A stretch of DNA of 15,307 bases from Chloroflexia bacterium (GCA_025927935.1 JAICKM010000076.1:1-15307); one strand, 5' to 3'. Positions 1 to 7,233 are shown, counted from the first letter of the stretch. The notes: generated by a model from the letters alone, not told the origin. Program-made: numbers and translations.

Positions 1-216
<216 letters not shown>

Positions 217-314
217 GCAGAACGGCGCCCCTGGCAGGCGCTCGTGCCCGGCCTCCTGGACTCGTATAGTCGCCGGATGGATGAGGTCGAGTCGATCGCG
301 CAGGCGCAACGTGG

Positions 315-330
315 AATGGGCGCCATTTTT
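315..330 (+). terminator. Weak possible terminator downstream of galT
   Basis: AATGG (315-319) can pair with CCATT (323-327) across a 3-nt GCG loop, and five T residues (326-330) follow or overlap the right arm. The stem is short and lies about 100 nt after the galT stop, so this is a weak candidate. Confidence 0.25.
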
Positions 331-446
331 ACAGAGCGGTGCGCTGGACGGCGTGGCGGCGCGGGGGTAGATTGCGGAGCGCACCATCAGTTGGGTACAC
401 CGCCGGCGGCGCTTGCAGATTCGCTATGAACGCCGGGACGATATCC

Positions 447-473
447 ATCAACCCTCCTCAAAGTGGGGTTGAT
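447..473 (-). terminator. Inverted repeat 70 nt after the kinase operon, possible terminator
   Basis: ATCAACCC (447-454) is perfectly complementary to GGGTTGAT (466-473), with an 11-nt loop. The hairpin lies about 45-75 nt past the stop of the minus-strand operon. There is no good T-run on the minus-strand exit side, so it may be an mRNA 3' end stabiliser rather than a classical intrinsic terminator. Confidence 0.35.
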
Positions 474-519
474 TATGATTGGTAGAAACTTCACCTACTC
501 CGGCTTTTGTTAGGCACTC

Positions 520-1449
520 TTACTGCGTGACCGTTACCTGAGCACGCACCCGCTCGAAATCCTCCAGCGTGAACACGCCAGCGCCGAGGCTCAGGGCATT
601 GGCGGTCCCCGCCGCGACGCCGTAGCGGAGCGCGTCCACCAGGGGCCAGCCGCGCACCAACCCATAGGTGATCCCGGCGAGCGTGCAATCGCCCGACCCG
701 ACCGCGCTCACGATCGGCACCTGGGGCGGTCGTGCGTGGACAACCTCGCCTCCTGTCGCCGCGAGCAGGCCACCCGCCCCCAACGAAACCACGACGATGG
801 TTCCGTAGCGCAGGGCGACATCGGTCGCGGCAGCGGCAATGTCCGTCGCGCTCGCCAGCTTCTGCCCGACCAGCTCCGCGAACTCGGTCGTGTTCGGCTT
901 GATCAGCAGCGGGGCGCCGGTCGCCAGCCCCTGCCGCAACGCCTCGCCGCTGCTGTCGAGCAGGCCCGGCACACCCGCAGCGCGCGCCGTCGCCAGTAAC
1001 TGGCTATAGAAGCCGGTCGGGACGCCCGGAGGCAGGGTGCCCGACAGAGTGATCGCGGCGTACCGGCCAGCGATCTCGCGGAACAGGTCAGTGAAAGCCG
1101 CCAGCGCCGCCGCCGGCACCGGCTCCCCTTGCTCGTAGATCTCGGTCAGCGTGCCTGCCGCCGGGTCGAGAATCGAGAGGCAGGTGCGCGACTCGCCGGC
1201 CAGTTCGACGAAGGCTGTCTCGATGCCCTCGGCGTGCAGCCCGGCCGCGATGAACTGGCCGTTGTAACCACCCCCCCAGCCGGCCACGACCGGGTGCTCG
1301 CCCAGCCGTTGCAGGGCGCGCGCGACGTTGGCGCCTTTGCCGCCCGCCAGGGCCAGCACCTGCCGCGGCCGGTGTATCGCGTTTAAGCGGAACGGGCTGA
1401 CCACCACCGTCTTATCGATCGCCGCATTTGCGTTGACACAGAGGATCAC
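520..1449 (-). CDS. PfkB-family sugar-phosphate kinase, LacC/FruK type (1-phosphofructokinase or tagatose-6-phosphate kinase)
   Basis: Predicted 309-residue cytoplasmic kinase that adds a second phosphate to a hexose phosphate using ATP. Visible family marks are the N-terminal VNANAAIDKT strand (usually NPAxD in LacC/FruK), the GGKGANVARALQRLG sugar-binding motif, IKPNTTEFAELVG in the middle, and the anion-hole/catalytic-base motif GSGDCTLAG, with Asp254 as the expected base (GAGD is more common). Length is normal for the family. I chose GTG 1449 because the upstream reading-through extension is Arg/Gly/Ala-rich shadow sequence and because GTG overlaps the TGA of the preceding kinase gene (GTGA), a classic coupling arrangement. 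It is the last gene of the minus-strand sugar operon. The chemistry fits fructose-1-P, fructose-6-P or tagatose-6-P going to the 1,6-bisphosphate; the sequence does not decide between them. No aldolase is visible in the window. Confidence 0.88.
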   Translation of the reverse strand: MILCVNANAAIDKTVVVSPFRLNAIHRPRQVLALAGGKGANVARALQRLGEHPVVAGWGGGYNGQFIAAGLHAEGIETAFVELAGESRTCLSILDPAAGTLTEIYEQGEPVPAAALAAFTDLFREIAGRYAAITLSGTLPPGVPTGFYSQLLATARAAGVPGLLDSSGEALRQGLATGAPLLIKPNTTEFAELVGQKLASATDIAAAATDVALRYGTIVVVSLGAGGLLAATGGEVVHARPPQVPIVSAVGSGDCTLAGITYGLVRGWPLVDALRYGVAAGTANALSLGAGVFTLEDFERVRAQVTVTQ

Positions 1450-2450
1450 GGGTTCGCGCGGTCTCCCGGCGCGCCGCCCCCCTGCGCGGCCAGCAAGGCG
1501 AGCACCTCCTGCCGTGCCGGCGCGCCCTCCATCGGCCCCCGCTTGGTCACCGCCAGCGCCCCGACGGCGTTGGCAAAGCGGGCCGCTTCCGGCGGGCGTA
1601 GCCCTTCGAGCAAGCCGGCAGTAAAACCGGCACAGAAACAATCCCCGCCGCCGGTCGGATCGACCTCCGGCACCACGAAGCCGGGCACCACGACTTCGGA
1701 CTCTTGCTCAAACACCGTGCAGCCCCGCACGCCCTGCTTCAACACCACCAGCTTCCCGGTCGCCGCCAGCGCGCGGCAACCCTCTTCGTCGCTGATCGCC
1801 CCGGTAAACATCAGCGCCTCGCCCGCGCTCGGCAGGAAGACGTCGGCGCGATCCAGCACCGGGCGGCAGAGGTCGCGGATCTGCTCCACTGTCAGGACCT
1901 CGGGACGAATATTGGGGTCGAAGCTAATCCGCGCCCCGGCGGGCAATGCATCCAGCGCCCGGTAGGCTGCCGCACGGCACGACTCGTTGATCGCCAGCGT
2001 CGAGCCCGTCAGGTGCAGCCACCGGGCATTCTGGAAATACGCGGCCTGCACCTGTGCGGGATCGAGTTGGCCGGACGCAGCGTCGCGCCAGTGAAAGATG
2101 AACCGGCGGGAGCCATCCCTAAAGTAGGCCACGAACGCAACGCCGGTCGTACGGTCGGCCAGCACGCGGCCATGCGAGAAATCGACGCCGTCACGGGCAA
2201 AGCGCTCCAAGATACAGCGCCCGAAGTCGTCCTGCCCCACCGCGCCGAGATACCCGGCGCGGTGCCCGAGGCGGGCGACTGTGTCGATATAGATCGCCGG
2301 GTCGCCGCTGGGGAAGGGGCCGGCGAAGGTGCCGCCGACCAGGCCCAGAGGCTCATCCAGGTTGATGCGCATCACCTCGACGAGCAGGTTGCCCATGGAA
2401 ATAACTTCCGGCGCGCGCCCAGTTTCTGCATGGATCGCATCATCACACAT
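1446..2450 (-). CDS. PfkB-family carbohydrate kinase (FrcK/tagatose-kinase-like)
   Basis: Predicted 334-residue ribokinase-fold kinase that would phosphorylate the sugar brought in by the adjacent ABC importer. The N-terminal EVISMGNLLVEVMR strand, the glycine-rich GGTFAGPFPSGD region, the LGHRAGYLGAVGQDDFG segment (family pattern GxxGxDxxG), SFDPNIRPEV and the C-terminal DPTGGGDCFCAGF signature all match the family; Asp270 is the expected catalytic base and the usual GAGD is GGGD here. ATG 2450 is preferred because AGAGG lies 7 nt upstream and the first residues lead directly into the family's first beta strand; a later Met (MGNLL) would cut that strand. The gene lies 102 nt after the ATPase gene and overlaps the next kinase by 4 nt. 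The first kinase probably makes the monophosphate and the second the bisphosphate (inference). Confidence 0.87.
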   Translation of the reverse strand: MCDDAIHAETGRAPEVISMGNLLVEVMRINLDEPLGLVGGTFAGPFPSGDPAIYIDTVARLGHRAGYLGAVGQDDFGRCILERFARDGVDFSHGRVLADRTTGVAFVAYFRDGSRRFIFHWRDAASGQLDPAQVQAAYFQNARWLHLTGSTLAINESCRAAAYRALDALPAGARISFDPNIRPEVLTVEQIRDLCRPVLDRADVFLPSAGEALMFTGAISDEEGCRALAATGKLVVLKQGVRGCTVFEQESEVVVPGFVVPEVDPTGGGDCFCAGFTAGLLEGLRPPEAARFANAVGALAVTKRGPMEGAPARQEVLALLAAQGGGAPGDRANP

Positions 2451-2552
2451 GCGGATGCCTCTGCTGCTACCTCAGTTTTCAGCGCAACCCTGGCCCGACC
2501 GGCGCCGAGCGCGAGGTTTACGGAGCGGAGGGTTCGGCCCCCGGTTCCTGCT

Positions 2553-3356
2553 CTACACTAGAGCGGTCTCCGGGCTGTCCGCGGCGGGCGCGTCCGGCAT
2601 TTCGTCGCGGGTTGTGCCCACGATCAGACTGACCAGCTCATCGCCCGTCGATTGGCTGATCACACGCTCCCCTTGCCGGTGCCCGCGGCGCATTACAATC
2701 GCCCGGTCGGCGACGGCGAGCACGTCTTGCATGTTGTGGCTGATCAGGATGACCGGCACGCCCCGCTCACGCAGCGTGCGCACGAGTGCCAGCACCTTGG
2801 CCTGCTCGGCCACGCCGAGTGCGGCAGTCGGCTCGTCCATAATCACCAGGCGGGCGTTCCAGTAGACCGCGCGGGTGATCGCCACCGCCTGGCGCTGGCC
2901 GCCCGACATGAGGCGGATCGGGCGCCGCAAGTCGGGGATGTGGATGTCGAGTTGATCAAGCACCCGGCGGGACTCGCTCAACATGCGGGCCCGGTCGACC
3001 ACCTTCAACACGCCAAGCTGGCGGCGCACCGGCTCCCGGCCCAGGAAAATATTCGCGGCGGCGTCCAGGTTCTCGCACAGAGCCAGATCCTGATAGATCG
3101 TCTCGATCCCCTCGCGTCGCGCTTCCATCGGCGAGGCGAAGGTGACTTCGCGCCCGTCGAGGAAGATCTGGCCGCCGTCGGGCCGATACACCCCCGAGAT
3201 CATCTTGATCAGCGTGGACTTCCCGGCGCCATTATCGCCGAGCAATCCAACCACTTCGCCCGGATAGAGGTCCAGGCTCATGTCCTTGACCGCGACCAGG
3301 CCGCCAAAGTGCTTGTAGAGATTCACCACCCGCAGAATCGGTTCTGTCGCCGTCAT
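2553..3356 (-). CDS. Sugar ABC importer ATPase, single-domain FrcA-like
   Basis: 267-residue ATP-binding subunit of a ribose/fructose-class importer, acting at the inner face of the membrane. Walker A is GDNGAGKST, the Q-loop is IYQDLALCENL, the signature is LMSGGQRQAVAITRA, Walker B is LVIMDEPTAALG and the H-loop is ISHN. It has one nucleotide-binding domain, not the tandem pair of RbsA/MglA/XylG, and segments such as GDNGAGKSTLIK, SPMEARREGIETIYQ and MDEPTAALGV resemble FrcA of the rhizobial fructose importer as I remember it. I chose ATG 3356 because it is preceded by a GAGAGG-type site and lies 16 nt after the permease stop; an upstream in-frame start at 3407 would overlap the permease by 35 nt and add residues unlike the family. 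A homodimer is expected with the permease pair. Sugar specificity is not readable. Confidence 0.92.
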   Translation of the reverse strand: MTATEPILRVVNLYKHFGGLVAVKDMSLDLYPGEVVGLLGDNGAGKSTLIKMISGVYRPDGGQIFLDGREVTFASPMEARREGIETIYQDLALCENLDAAANIFLGREPVRRQLGVLKVVDRARMLSESRRVLDQLDIHIPDLRRPIRLMSGGQRQAVAITRAVYWNARLVIMDEPTAALGVAEQAKVLALVRTLRERGVPVILISHNMQDVLAVADRAIVMRRGHRQGERVISQSTGDELVSLIVGTTRDEMPDAPAADSPETALV

Positions 3357-3372
3357 GATCGTCTTGCCTCTC

Positions 3373-4452
3373 TCAGCGGACCAGCCGCGCGCGGGCCTGA
3401 TCGACAAGCACGGCCAGGATAATCACCGTGCCGACGGCCACGAACTGCCAGAACGGGTTAATCGCCAGGATCACCAACCCGTTCTGGATGACTGCGATGA
3501 TCAGCGCACCGATCAGGGTGCCACTGATCCGGCCCTCGCCGCCGAACAGCGAAGCGCCCCCGATAACCACCGCTGCAATCGAGTCCAGCAGCAGCGCGTC
3601 GCCGGCGTTAGCCGCGCCGTTCGTGAAGCGCGTCGTGTAGAGCACGCCCGCCACGGCCGCCAGGAGCGCGGAAAGCATATATACCTGAACGGTGTGGCGC
3701 TGGACAGGGATGCCGGCGCGCAACGCCGCCTCGCGATTGCCGCCGATGGCGTATGTGTGCTGACCGAAGCGCGTGCTCGATAGGAGCCAGTGGCAGACCA
3801 GTACCAGGATAATCATCAACGTCAGCGGGTGAGGTAAAATCGCAATCACCTGGCGGAGGTCCGCGCCCTGCAAGCCGGGGGGCGGTGTCAGGAAGCTGAG
3901 CCCGGCGTGCGGATGATAGTAAAGCAGCGAGCCGTTGCCCACCTGGCCCAGCCCCTGGACCTGCACGCTCACCGGCAGCCCCCCCGAGAGGAGAAAGCCA
4001 ATACCCCGGGCGATGCCGAGCATGCCCAGGGTCACGATAAACGGCGGCACACCCAGGCGGGCGATCAGCACCCCGTTAATTGTGCCGGCTACCAGGCCGG
4101 CGCCGGCCCCGGCGCCCAGCCCGGCCAGCACGACCAGCGGCAGCGGCAGACTATTCCCCAGGCTGACCATCACTTGCGCCGCCACCACCGTCGCCAGGCC
4201 CATTACAAAGCCGGTGGATAGGTCGATCCCGCCCAGGATGATGACGAAGGTTTGCCCCAACGCCATGATGAGTACGATCGACATGTTGGCGCCGATGCTC
4301 TGGAAGTTGAACAGGCTAAAGAAGCCCTGGCCCGTCAGCGAGAAGAAGACGATCAGGGTGAGCAGGAACAGCCAGGCCCAGAACTGGCCCAGGACGCCGA
4401 CCAAATTGCGGGCGGGCCGCGTCGCGGGCGTCGTCGCTTCCAGTGTCGTCAT
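3373..4452 (-). CDS. Sugar ABC importer permease, RbsC/FrcC family
   Basis: 359-residue integral membrane subunit with about 8-10 hydrophobic segments, the first around residues 23-42. Family marks are ALGQTFVIILGGIDLSTGF, ARLGVPPFIVTLGMLGIARG, the cytoplasmic AIGGNREAALRAGI coupling segment that contacts the ATPase, and VIGGASLFGGEGRISGTLIG near the C-terminus. A polar, Pro/Gly-rich outward loop between residues about 165 and 205 is of the kind that meets the binding protein. ATG 4452 has GGAACC a few bases upstream. The gene is second in the operon, separated from the binding-protein gene by 90 nt that hold a strong inverted repeat, and followed at 16 nt by the ATPase gene. It very likely forms a homodimer as in this family. 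Confidence 0.93.
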   Translation of the reverse strand: MTTLEATTPATRPARNLVGVLGQFWAWLFLLTLIVFFSLTGQGFFSLFNFQSIGANMSIVLIMALGQTFVIILGGIDLSTGFVMGLATVVAAQVMVSLGNSLPLPLVVLAGLGAGAGAGLVAGTINGVLIARLGVPPFIVTLGMLGIARGIGFLLSGGLPVSVQVQGLGQVGNGSLLYYHPHAGLSFLTPPPGLQGADLRQVIAILPHPLTLMIILVLVCHWLLSSTRFGQHTYAIGGNREAALRAGIPVQRHTVQVYMLSALLAAVAGVLYTTRFTNGAANAGDALLLDSIAAVVIGGASLFGGEGRISGTLIGALIIAVIQNGLVILAINPFWQFVAVGTVIILAVLVDQARARLVR

Positions 4453-4470
4453 GGTGGTTCCTTGTTCGAT

Positions 4471-4532
4471 AGCGGAGCCAGGGGCTGCACACGTCCGGCA
4501 TCCCCGGCACGGCGTGCGCCCCTGGCCCCGCT
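4471..4532. repeat. Strong inverted repeat in the binding-protein/permease gap
   Basis: AGCGG, one mismatch, GCCAGGGGC (4471-4485) pairs with GCCCCTGGC, the mismatch, CCGCT (4518-4532). The stem continues inward, after one bulged T, with GCAC (4487-4490) against GTGC (4514-4517), and further GC-rich pairs are possible inside. It fills most of the 90-nt gap between the stop of the binding-protein gene and the start of the permease gene. There is no T-run on the minus strand, so I read it as an mRNA-stabilising or attenuating hairpin rather than a full terminator, as known for malE-malF in E. coli (analogy). Confidence 0.8.
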
Positions 4533-4542
4533 GGCCGATCGG

Positions 4543-5673
4543 CTATTTGCTCTTGTAGATCGCGCCTTGGGCCTCGGGCGTGTCGACGTTGTCGCGGGTG
4601 ATGACGACGTAGCCGGTAGCGACGCGCTTCTGAATACCACTCATGTTGCCGTGGAGGGCGTCCATAGCATACTGCACGGCCGTGCTGCCCATCAACGCCG
4701 GTTCCTGGGCGATGACCATATCATTGGTCCCGGCGCGCAGGTCGGCAATCGCGTCCTCAGGGGCGTCGAAGTTGGCGACCTTGACGGTGCCCTGCAAATT
4801 GGCGTTCTTGATCGCTTGCGCCGCACCACGGGCGCTGAACAGGTTGGTGCCGAACACGGCGCCGAGATCCGGGGTGCGCTGGAGCACCGCCGCGGTTTGC
4901 TCGGCTGCTTTGGCCGAGCTGTCGTCGTTGTAGTCCACGCCGACGAGGGTGACGGCGCCGTTGCTGGCGGTAATCGAGTCTTTGCAACCTTGCTCCCGCT
5001 GGTCGGTGGTGGAGATACCGGGCTTGACGTTCTGGATGTAGATCTTGCCCTTGCCGCCGAGGGACTTGATGAGGGAATCACAGGCGATCTTGCCGCCCTG
5101 CGCGTTGTCGGACCCGATGTAGGAGAGCGGGAAGGTGACGGGACCCTTGGCGTAGTCGCCGTCGCCGATGAAGGTATCGACTGAGATGACCTTGATGCCG
5201 GCGTCGTTGGCGCGTTGCAAGGGTTGGATCATGGCCTGCTTGTCGGTCGCGGCGATGATGAGCACATCCACCTTGCGGGCGATCATGGCGTCGACGATAG
5301 GCGTCTGCTGCACGGCGTTGAACTCCGGCGGCCCGTCCACAATCAACTCCGCGCCCAGCTCATCAGCTTTGGCGCGCGCACCCTTTTCCATGGTGATGTA
5401 GAAGGCGTCGCCCTTCACGCCCTGGATCAACGCGATCACCGGCTTGGTACCGCCGCTCGCGGCGGTGGCGGCGGGCGCCGTTGTAGATGTGGCCGCCGCC
5501 GGGGCCGCCGTGTCCGTCGCAGCGGGGGCGGCTGTCGTGGCGGTCGGGGCCGCCGCCGGGGCCGCCGTGTCTGTCGGCGCAGGCGGTACCGCCGTGTTCG
5601 TGGGCGTTTCCGTACCGCACGCAGAGAGCATCAGCATCAGGCAAAGCAGCAACACGAACCGTGGGGATTTCAT
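4543..5673 (-). CDS. Sugar-binding lipoprotein of the ABC importer (RbsB-like, Peripla_BP_4 type)
   Basis: 376-residue extracytoplasmic binding protein that should capture the sugar and hand it to the permease. The N-terminus is a lipoprotein signal (MKSPRF followed by a Leu/Met-rich core) with lipobox LSAC; Cys19 would be lipidated. Residues about 20-75 form a Thr/Ala/Pro-rich linker with an internal 19-residue repeat, then a two-lobed sugar-binding fold begins at KPVIALIQGVKGDAFYITME. Further marks are PIVDAMIARKVDVLIIAATD, a hinge-type VISVDTFIGDG, and YIGSDNAQGG. The start at 5673 has an excellent AAGGAGG site 7-13 nt upstream. It is the first gene of the operon and is transcribed from a promoter some 215 nt upstream, divergent from the SorC-type regulator. 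The substrate is inferred to be a hexose or pentose from the neighbouring kinases only. Confidence 0.93.
   Translation of the reverse strand: MKSPRFVLLLCLMLMLSACGTETPTNTAVPPAPTDTAAPAAAPTATTAAPAATDTAAPAAATSTTAPAATAASGGTKPVIALIQGVKGDAFYITMEKGARAKADELGAELIVDGPPEFNAVQQTPIVDAMIARKVDVLIIAATDKQAMIQPLQRANDAGIKVISVDTFIGDGDYAKGPVTFPLSYIGSDNAQGGKIACDSLIKSLGGKGKIYIQNVKPGISTTDQREQGCKDSITASNGAVTLVGVDYNDDSSAKAAEQTAAVLQRTPDLGAVFGTNLFSARGAAQAIKNANLQGTVKVANFDAPEDAIADLRAGTNDMVIAQEPALMGSTAVQYAMDALHGNMSGIQKRVATGYVVITRDNVDTPEAQGAIYKSK
5491..5570. repeat. 57-bp-period tandem repeat in the lipoprotein linker
   Basis: A 23-bp sequence beginning GGCCGCCGCCGGGG is identical at 5491-5513 and 5548-5570, 57 bp apart, which is 19 codons. 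At protein level two units starting TDTAAPAAA follow each other. This is in-frame and would allow the linker to change length by slippage or recombination without breaking the gene. Confidence 0.75.
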
Positions 5674-5888
5674 GGCACCTTTCCTCCTTGAACTTGACCT
5701 GGATCAAGCGATCATCTTCGCCCAAGCATAAACCCCAAGAGACCGGTCGATGGAACCAGGCAACACCCCCTCTCGCTTCGTTCATACTTCGACATATGAT
5801 GTTAGCAAGCGGCAAGACGTCTATGGCGGGTAGCAGAGTCGGGAAGTTCGGTGGATGCAAGTTTTTACAGTGGTTTGAATGCTTTTTC

Positions 5889-5918
5889 AGTATAGCAGAC
5901 GATCCTGAAGGTTGTCAA
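5889..5918 (-). promoter_or_regulatory. Promoter of the sugar transport/kinase operon
   Basis: On the minus strand, TTGACA (5918-5913) and TATACT (5894-5889) are separated by 18 bp, a near-consensus housekeeping sigma promoter. Transcription should start near 5882, giving a leader of about 210 nt before the ATG at 5673. Confidence 0.75.
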
Positions 5919-5924
5919 GCCTGT

Positions 5925-5956
5925 TTGCAATAATTTCTACGCTGTTGCAAAAATAT
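5925..5956. promoter_or_regulatory. Putative operator: direct repeat TTGCAAWAATWT
   Basis: TTGCAATAATTT (5925-5936) and TTGCAAAAATAT (5945-5956) agree at 10 of 12 positions and start exactly 20 bp apart, about two helical turns. The TTGCAA core is itself palindromic. The left copy abuts the -35 box of the minus-strand operon and the right copy runs into the extended -10 of the regulator gene, so one bound protein could control both. SorC/CggR-type regulators are known to bind spaced repeats as tetramers; assignment to the adjacent regulator is inference. Confidence 0.55.
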
Positions 5957-5964
5957 GCTATAAT
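5956..5964 (+). promoter_or_regulatory. Extended -10 promoter of the SorC-type regulator gene
   Basis: TATAAT (5959-5964) is preceded by TG one base away (TGC then TATAAT), an extended -10. No good -35 is found at the usual distance; the TTGCAA copies are at wrong spacing (8 and 28 bp). Start near 5971 gives a 30-nt leader with AAGGA at 5989-5993. Confidence 0.6.
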
Positions 5965-6002
5965 CATCTCCAGACAACCAGATCGGGGAAGGACCACTGC
6001 TG

Positions 6003-6971
6003 ATGCCCGCTGAACGTAACGAGGCACATAGCAATCTCGATTTGTTGGTGCGCGCGGCCGAGAGCTACTATCTTGAAAACAAAACCCAGGCCCAGATCGC
6101 CGATCTGCTTGGTATCTCGACCAGCACGGTATCGCGGCTGCTGAGCCGGGCACGCGACGAAGGGATTGTTCGGATCGCCATTGTCCGGCCGGTGGGGCGC
6201 CGCAGCAATCTGGAGCAGGCCCTGCGCCGGCAATTCGGGCTGCGGGAGGCAATCGTCGTCGGCGTGCCGGCCAGCGCAGCGAACACCGAGATAGGGCGGC
6301 ACACCATAGCTACCGCGGCGGCCCCGGCTATTGACGCCTTGATCAAGCCCGGCCTGGTTGTCGGGATCGGCCGCGGTCGCAGCCTCGCTGCCCTGGCGAC
6401 GGCGCTCCAGCCGCTCGCCACCCCGCGGTTTGTTACCATTGTGCAGGTGATGGGCGAGGATGTCAGCCGGCAATCGCCGACGCGATCAGCCGAGCTGGCC
6501 CGTCTGCTCGCCGAGATGTACGCGGGCACAAGCCACTTTCTCAATGCTCCCGCGCTGGTTGACGACTCGGCACTGGCCGAATTGCTCCTGCGCACTCCGG
6601 GCGTCAGCGAAATTCTGCCTTTGTATGATCGTCTAGATATCATGCTCGTCGGGGTTGGCCCGTTGCGCGGCTCCGCCCTCGACCGGAACGGTCTGTTGCA
6701 CCCCGCACAGATCGATCACCTGGAAGCCGCCGGGGCGCTGGGCGACATCTGCGGCCATTTCTTCGCGGACGATGGGCGGTTTGTGGACGCGGCATACCCT
6801 GGGCGCGCTATCGGCATCAGCGAAGAGCAGTTTCGGCGCTGTCCCTGCATCGTGGCGGTGGCCGGCGGCCAGGAGAAGGTGCGGCCCCTGTGTGCCCTCG
6901 TGGCCGCACGAATGGTCCATGTCCTCGTGACGGACGAAAGCACCGCGCTGCAGATCCTAGATAGTCACTGA
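6003..6971 (+). CDS. SorC/DeoR-type sugar-binding transcriptional regulator
   Basis: 322 residues. An N-terminal helix-turn-helix (about residues 28-48, TQAQIADLLGISTSTVSRLL) is followed by a long sugar-phosphate-binding domain (about 60-320) with the NagB-like fold expected for the SorC/CggR/B. subtilis DeoR group; VVGIGRGRSLAAL fits the phosphate-binding loop and MLVGVGPLRGSA is another family block. Length is typical. The ATG is supported by AAGGA 9 nt upstream and an extended -10 promoter. It is divergent from the ABC/kinase operon and is likely its local regulator, releasing or binding DNA in response to a phosphorylated sugar made by the operon's kinases (known for the family, inferred here). 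The direct repeat between the two promoters is the obvious target and suggests autoregulation as well. Activator or repressor cannot be decided. Confidence 0.9.
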   Translation: MPAERNEAHSNLDLLVRAAESYYLENKTQAQIADLLGISTSTVSRLLSRARDEGIVRIAIVRPVGRRSNLEQALRRQFGLREAIVVGVPASAANTEIGRHTIATAAAPAIDALIKPGLVVGIGRGRSLAALATALQPLATPRFVTIVQVMGEDVSRQSPTRSAELARLLAEMYAGTSHFLNAPALVDDSALAELLLRTPGVSEILPLYDRLDIMLVGVGPLRGSALDRNGLLHPAQIDHLEAAGALGDICGHFFADDGRFVDAAYPGRAIGISEEQFRRCPCIVAVAGGQEKVRPLCALVAARMVHVLVTDESTALQILDSH

Positions 6972-7204
6972 CATCCGTTGCCGCCTCCAGTTCCTTTAAC
7001 CCGGCGATTGGCAGAGGCTCCGCTAGCCGCCCCTCATGCCGGGTCCCCAAAAAGAATGCTCTGGTCAACGGGCATTAGAGTGGAACGGTAACCACCACGC
7101 CGTTCGCCTCCCCGGCCCAAGTTCTCCTATCCGCCCGCCCGGTGCATCCAGCCTGCGCAGGCGGGCTTCGCCTGGGTAGCCCGCCCGGTCACGGGCCGGG
7201 CGCC
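6972..7204. other. Intergenic region after the regulator, with palindromic repeat
   Basis: The non-coding stretch between the regulator gene and the next coding start at 7330 totals 358 bp; this entry covers the part upstream of the next promoter. From 6972 to about 7130 I see no gene and only weak hairpins, for example AATGC (7055-7059) with GCATT (7072-7076). From 7133 a GC-rich palindromic element follows. No clear terminator for the regulator gene is seen. Confidence 0.6.
7133..7201. repeat. GC-rich palindromic intergenic element (REP-like)
   Basis: The arm GGCGGGC (7160-7166) can pair with GCCCGCC at either 7133-7139 or 7179-7185, so two alternative hairpins exist. The perfect palindrome CCTGCGCAGG lies at 7152-7161, and a further hairpin joins GCCCG (7179-7183) with CGGGC (7197-7201). 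The core around 7151-7185 resembles short palindromic repeats that I recall as abundant between genes in Chloroflexi and cyanobacteria. It ends 4 bp before the -35 of the next promoter. Confidence 0.55.
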
Positions 7205-7233
7205 TTGACAACCCCTTGGGCCTGCGCTATCAT
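7205..7233 (+). promoter_or_regulatory. Promoter of the six-gene signalling/panD operon
   Basis: TTGACA (7205-7210) and TATCAT (7228-7233) are 17 bp apart, nearly ideal for a housekeeping sigma factor. Transcription should begin near 7240, leaving a leader of about 90 nt. This also argues against the in-frame ATG at 7216, which lies inside the promoter. Confidence 0.8.

Larger units (their letters stand above)
217..519. other. Convergent intergenic region between galT and the sugar-kinase operon
   Basis: This 303-bp stretch lies between two converging genes. I find no convincing gene: the short open frames have no recognisable protein, no good ribosome binding site and no neighbour that would explain them. 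It contains two weak hairpins, at 315-330 and 447-473, listed separately as possible terminators. I see nothing else in it. Confidence 0.6.
5674..6002. other. Divergent regulatory region between sugar operon and its regulator
   Basis: This 329-bp non-coding region is AT-richer than the genes and contains the promoters of both flanking units plus a direct repeat between them (listed separately). The minus-strand leader would be about 210 nt. Within it, an imperfect palindrome, CTTGA (5693-5697) and TCAAG (5704-5708), lies 20-35 nt upstream of the binding-protein start codon; it could form a small hairpin just before the ribosome binding site, but with a 5-bp stem this is weak. A partial TGCAA motif is also present at 5856-5860. 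Confidence 0.7.

Noticed and set aside
244..429. Small open frame of 61 codons after galT
   Set aside because: No ribosome binding site, no recognised protein and composition like random GC-rich sequence.
1450..1641. 64-residue N-terminal extension of the LacC/FruK-type kinase
   Set aside because: The extension lies wholly inside the preceding kinase gene and is Arg/Gly/Ala-rich; the GTG at 1449 gives the normal family N-terminus and a GTGA overlap.
2451..2552. Possible separate promoter or terminator in the ATPase/kinase gap
   Set aside because: I looked for -35/-10 boxes and a stem with T-run on the minus strand and found only a short GAACC direct repeat; not enough to split the operon.
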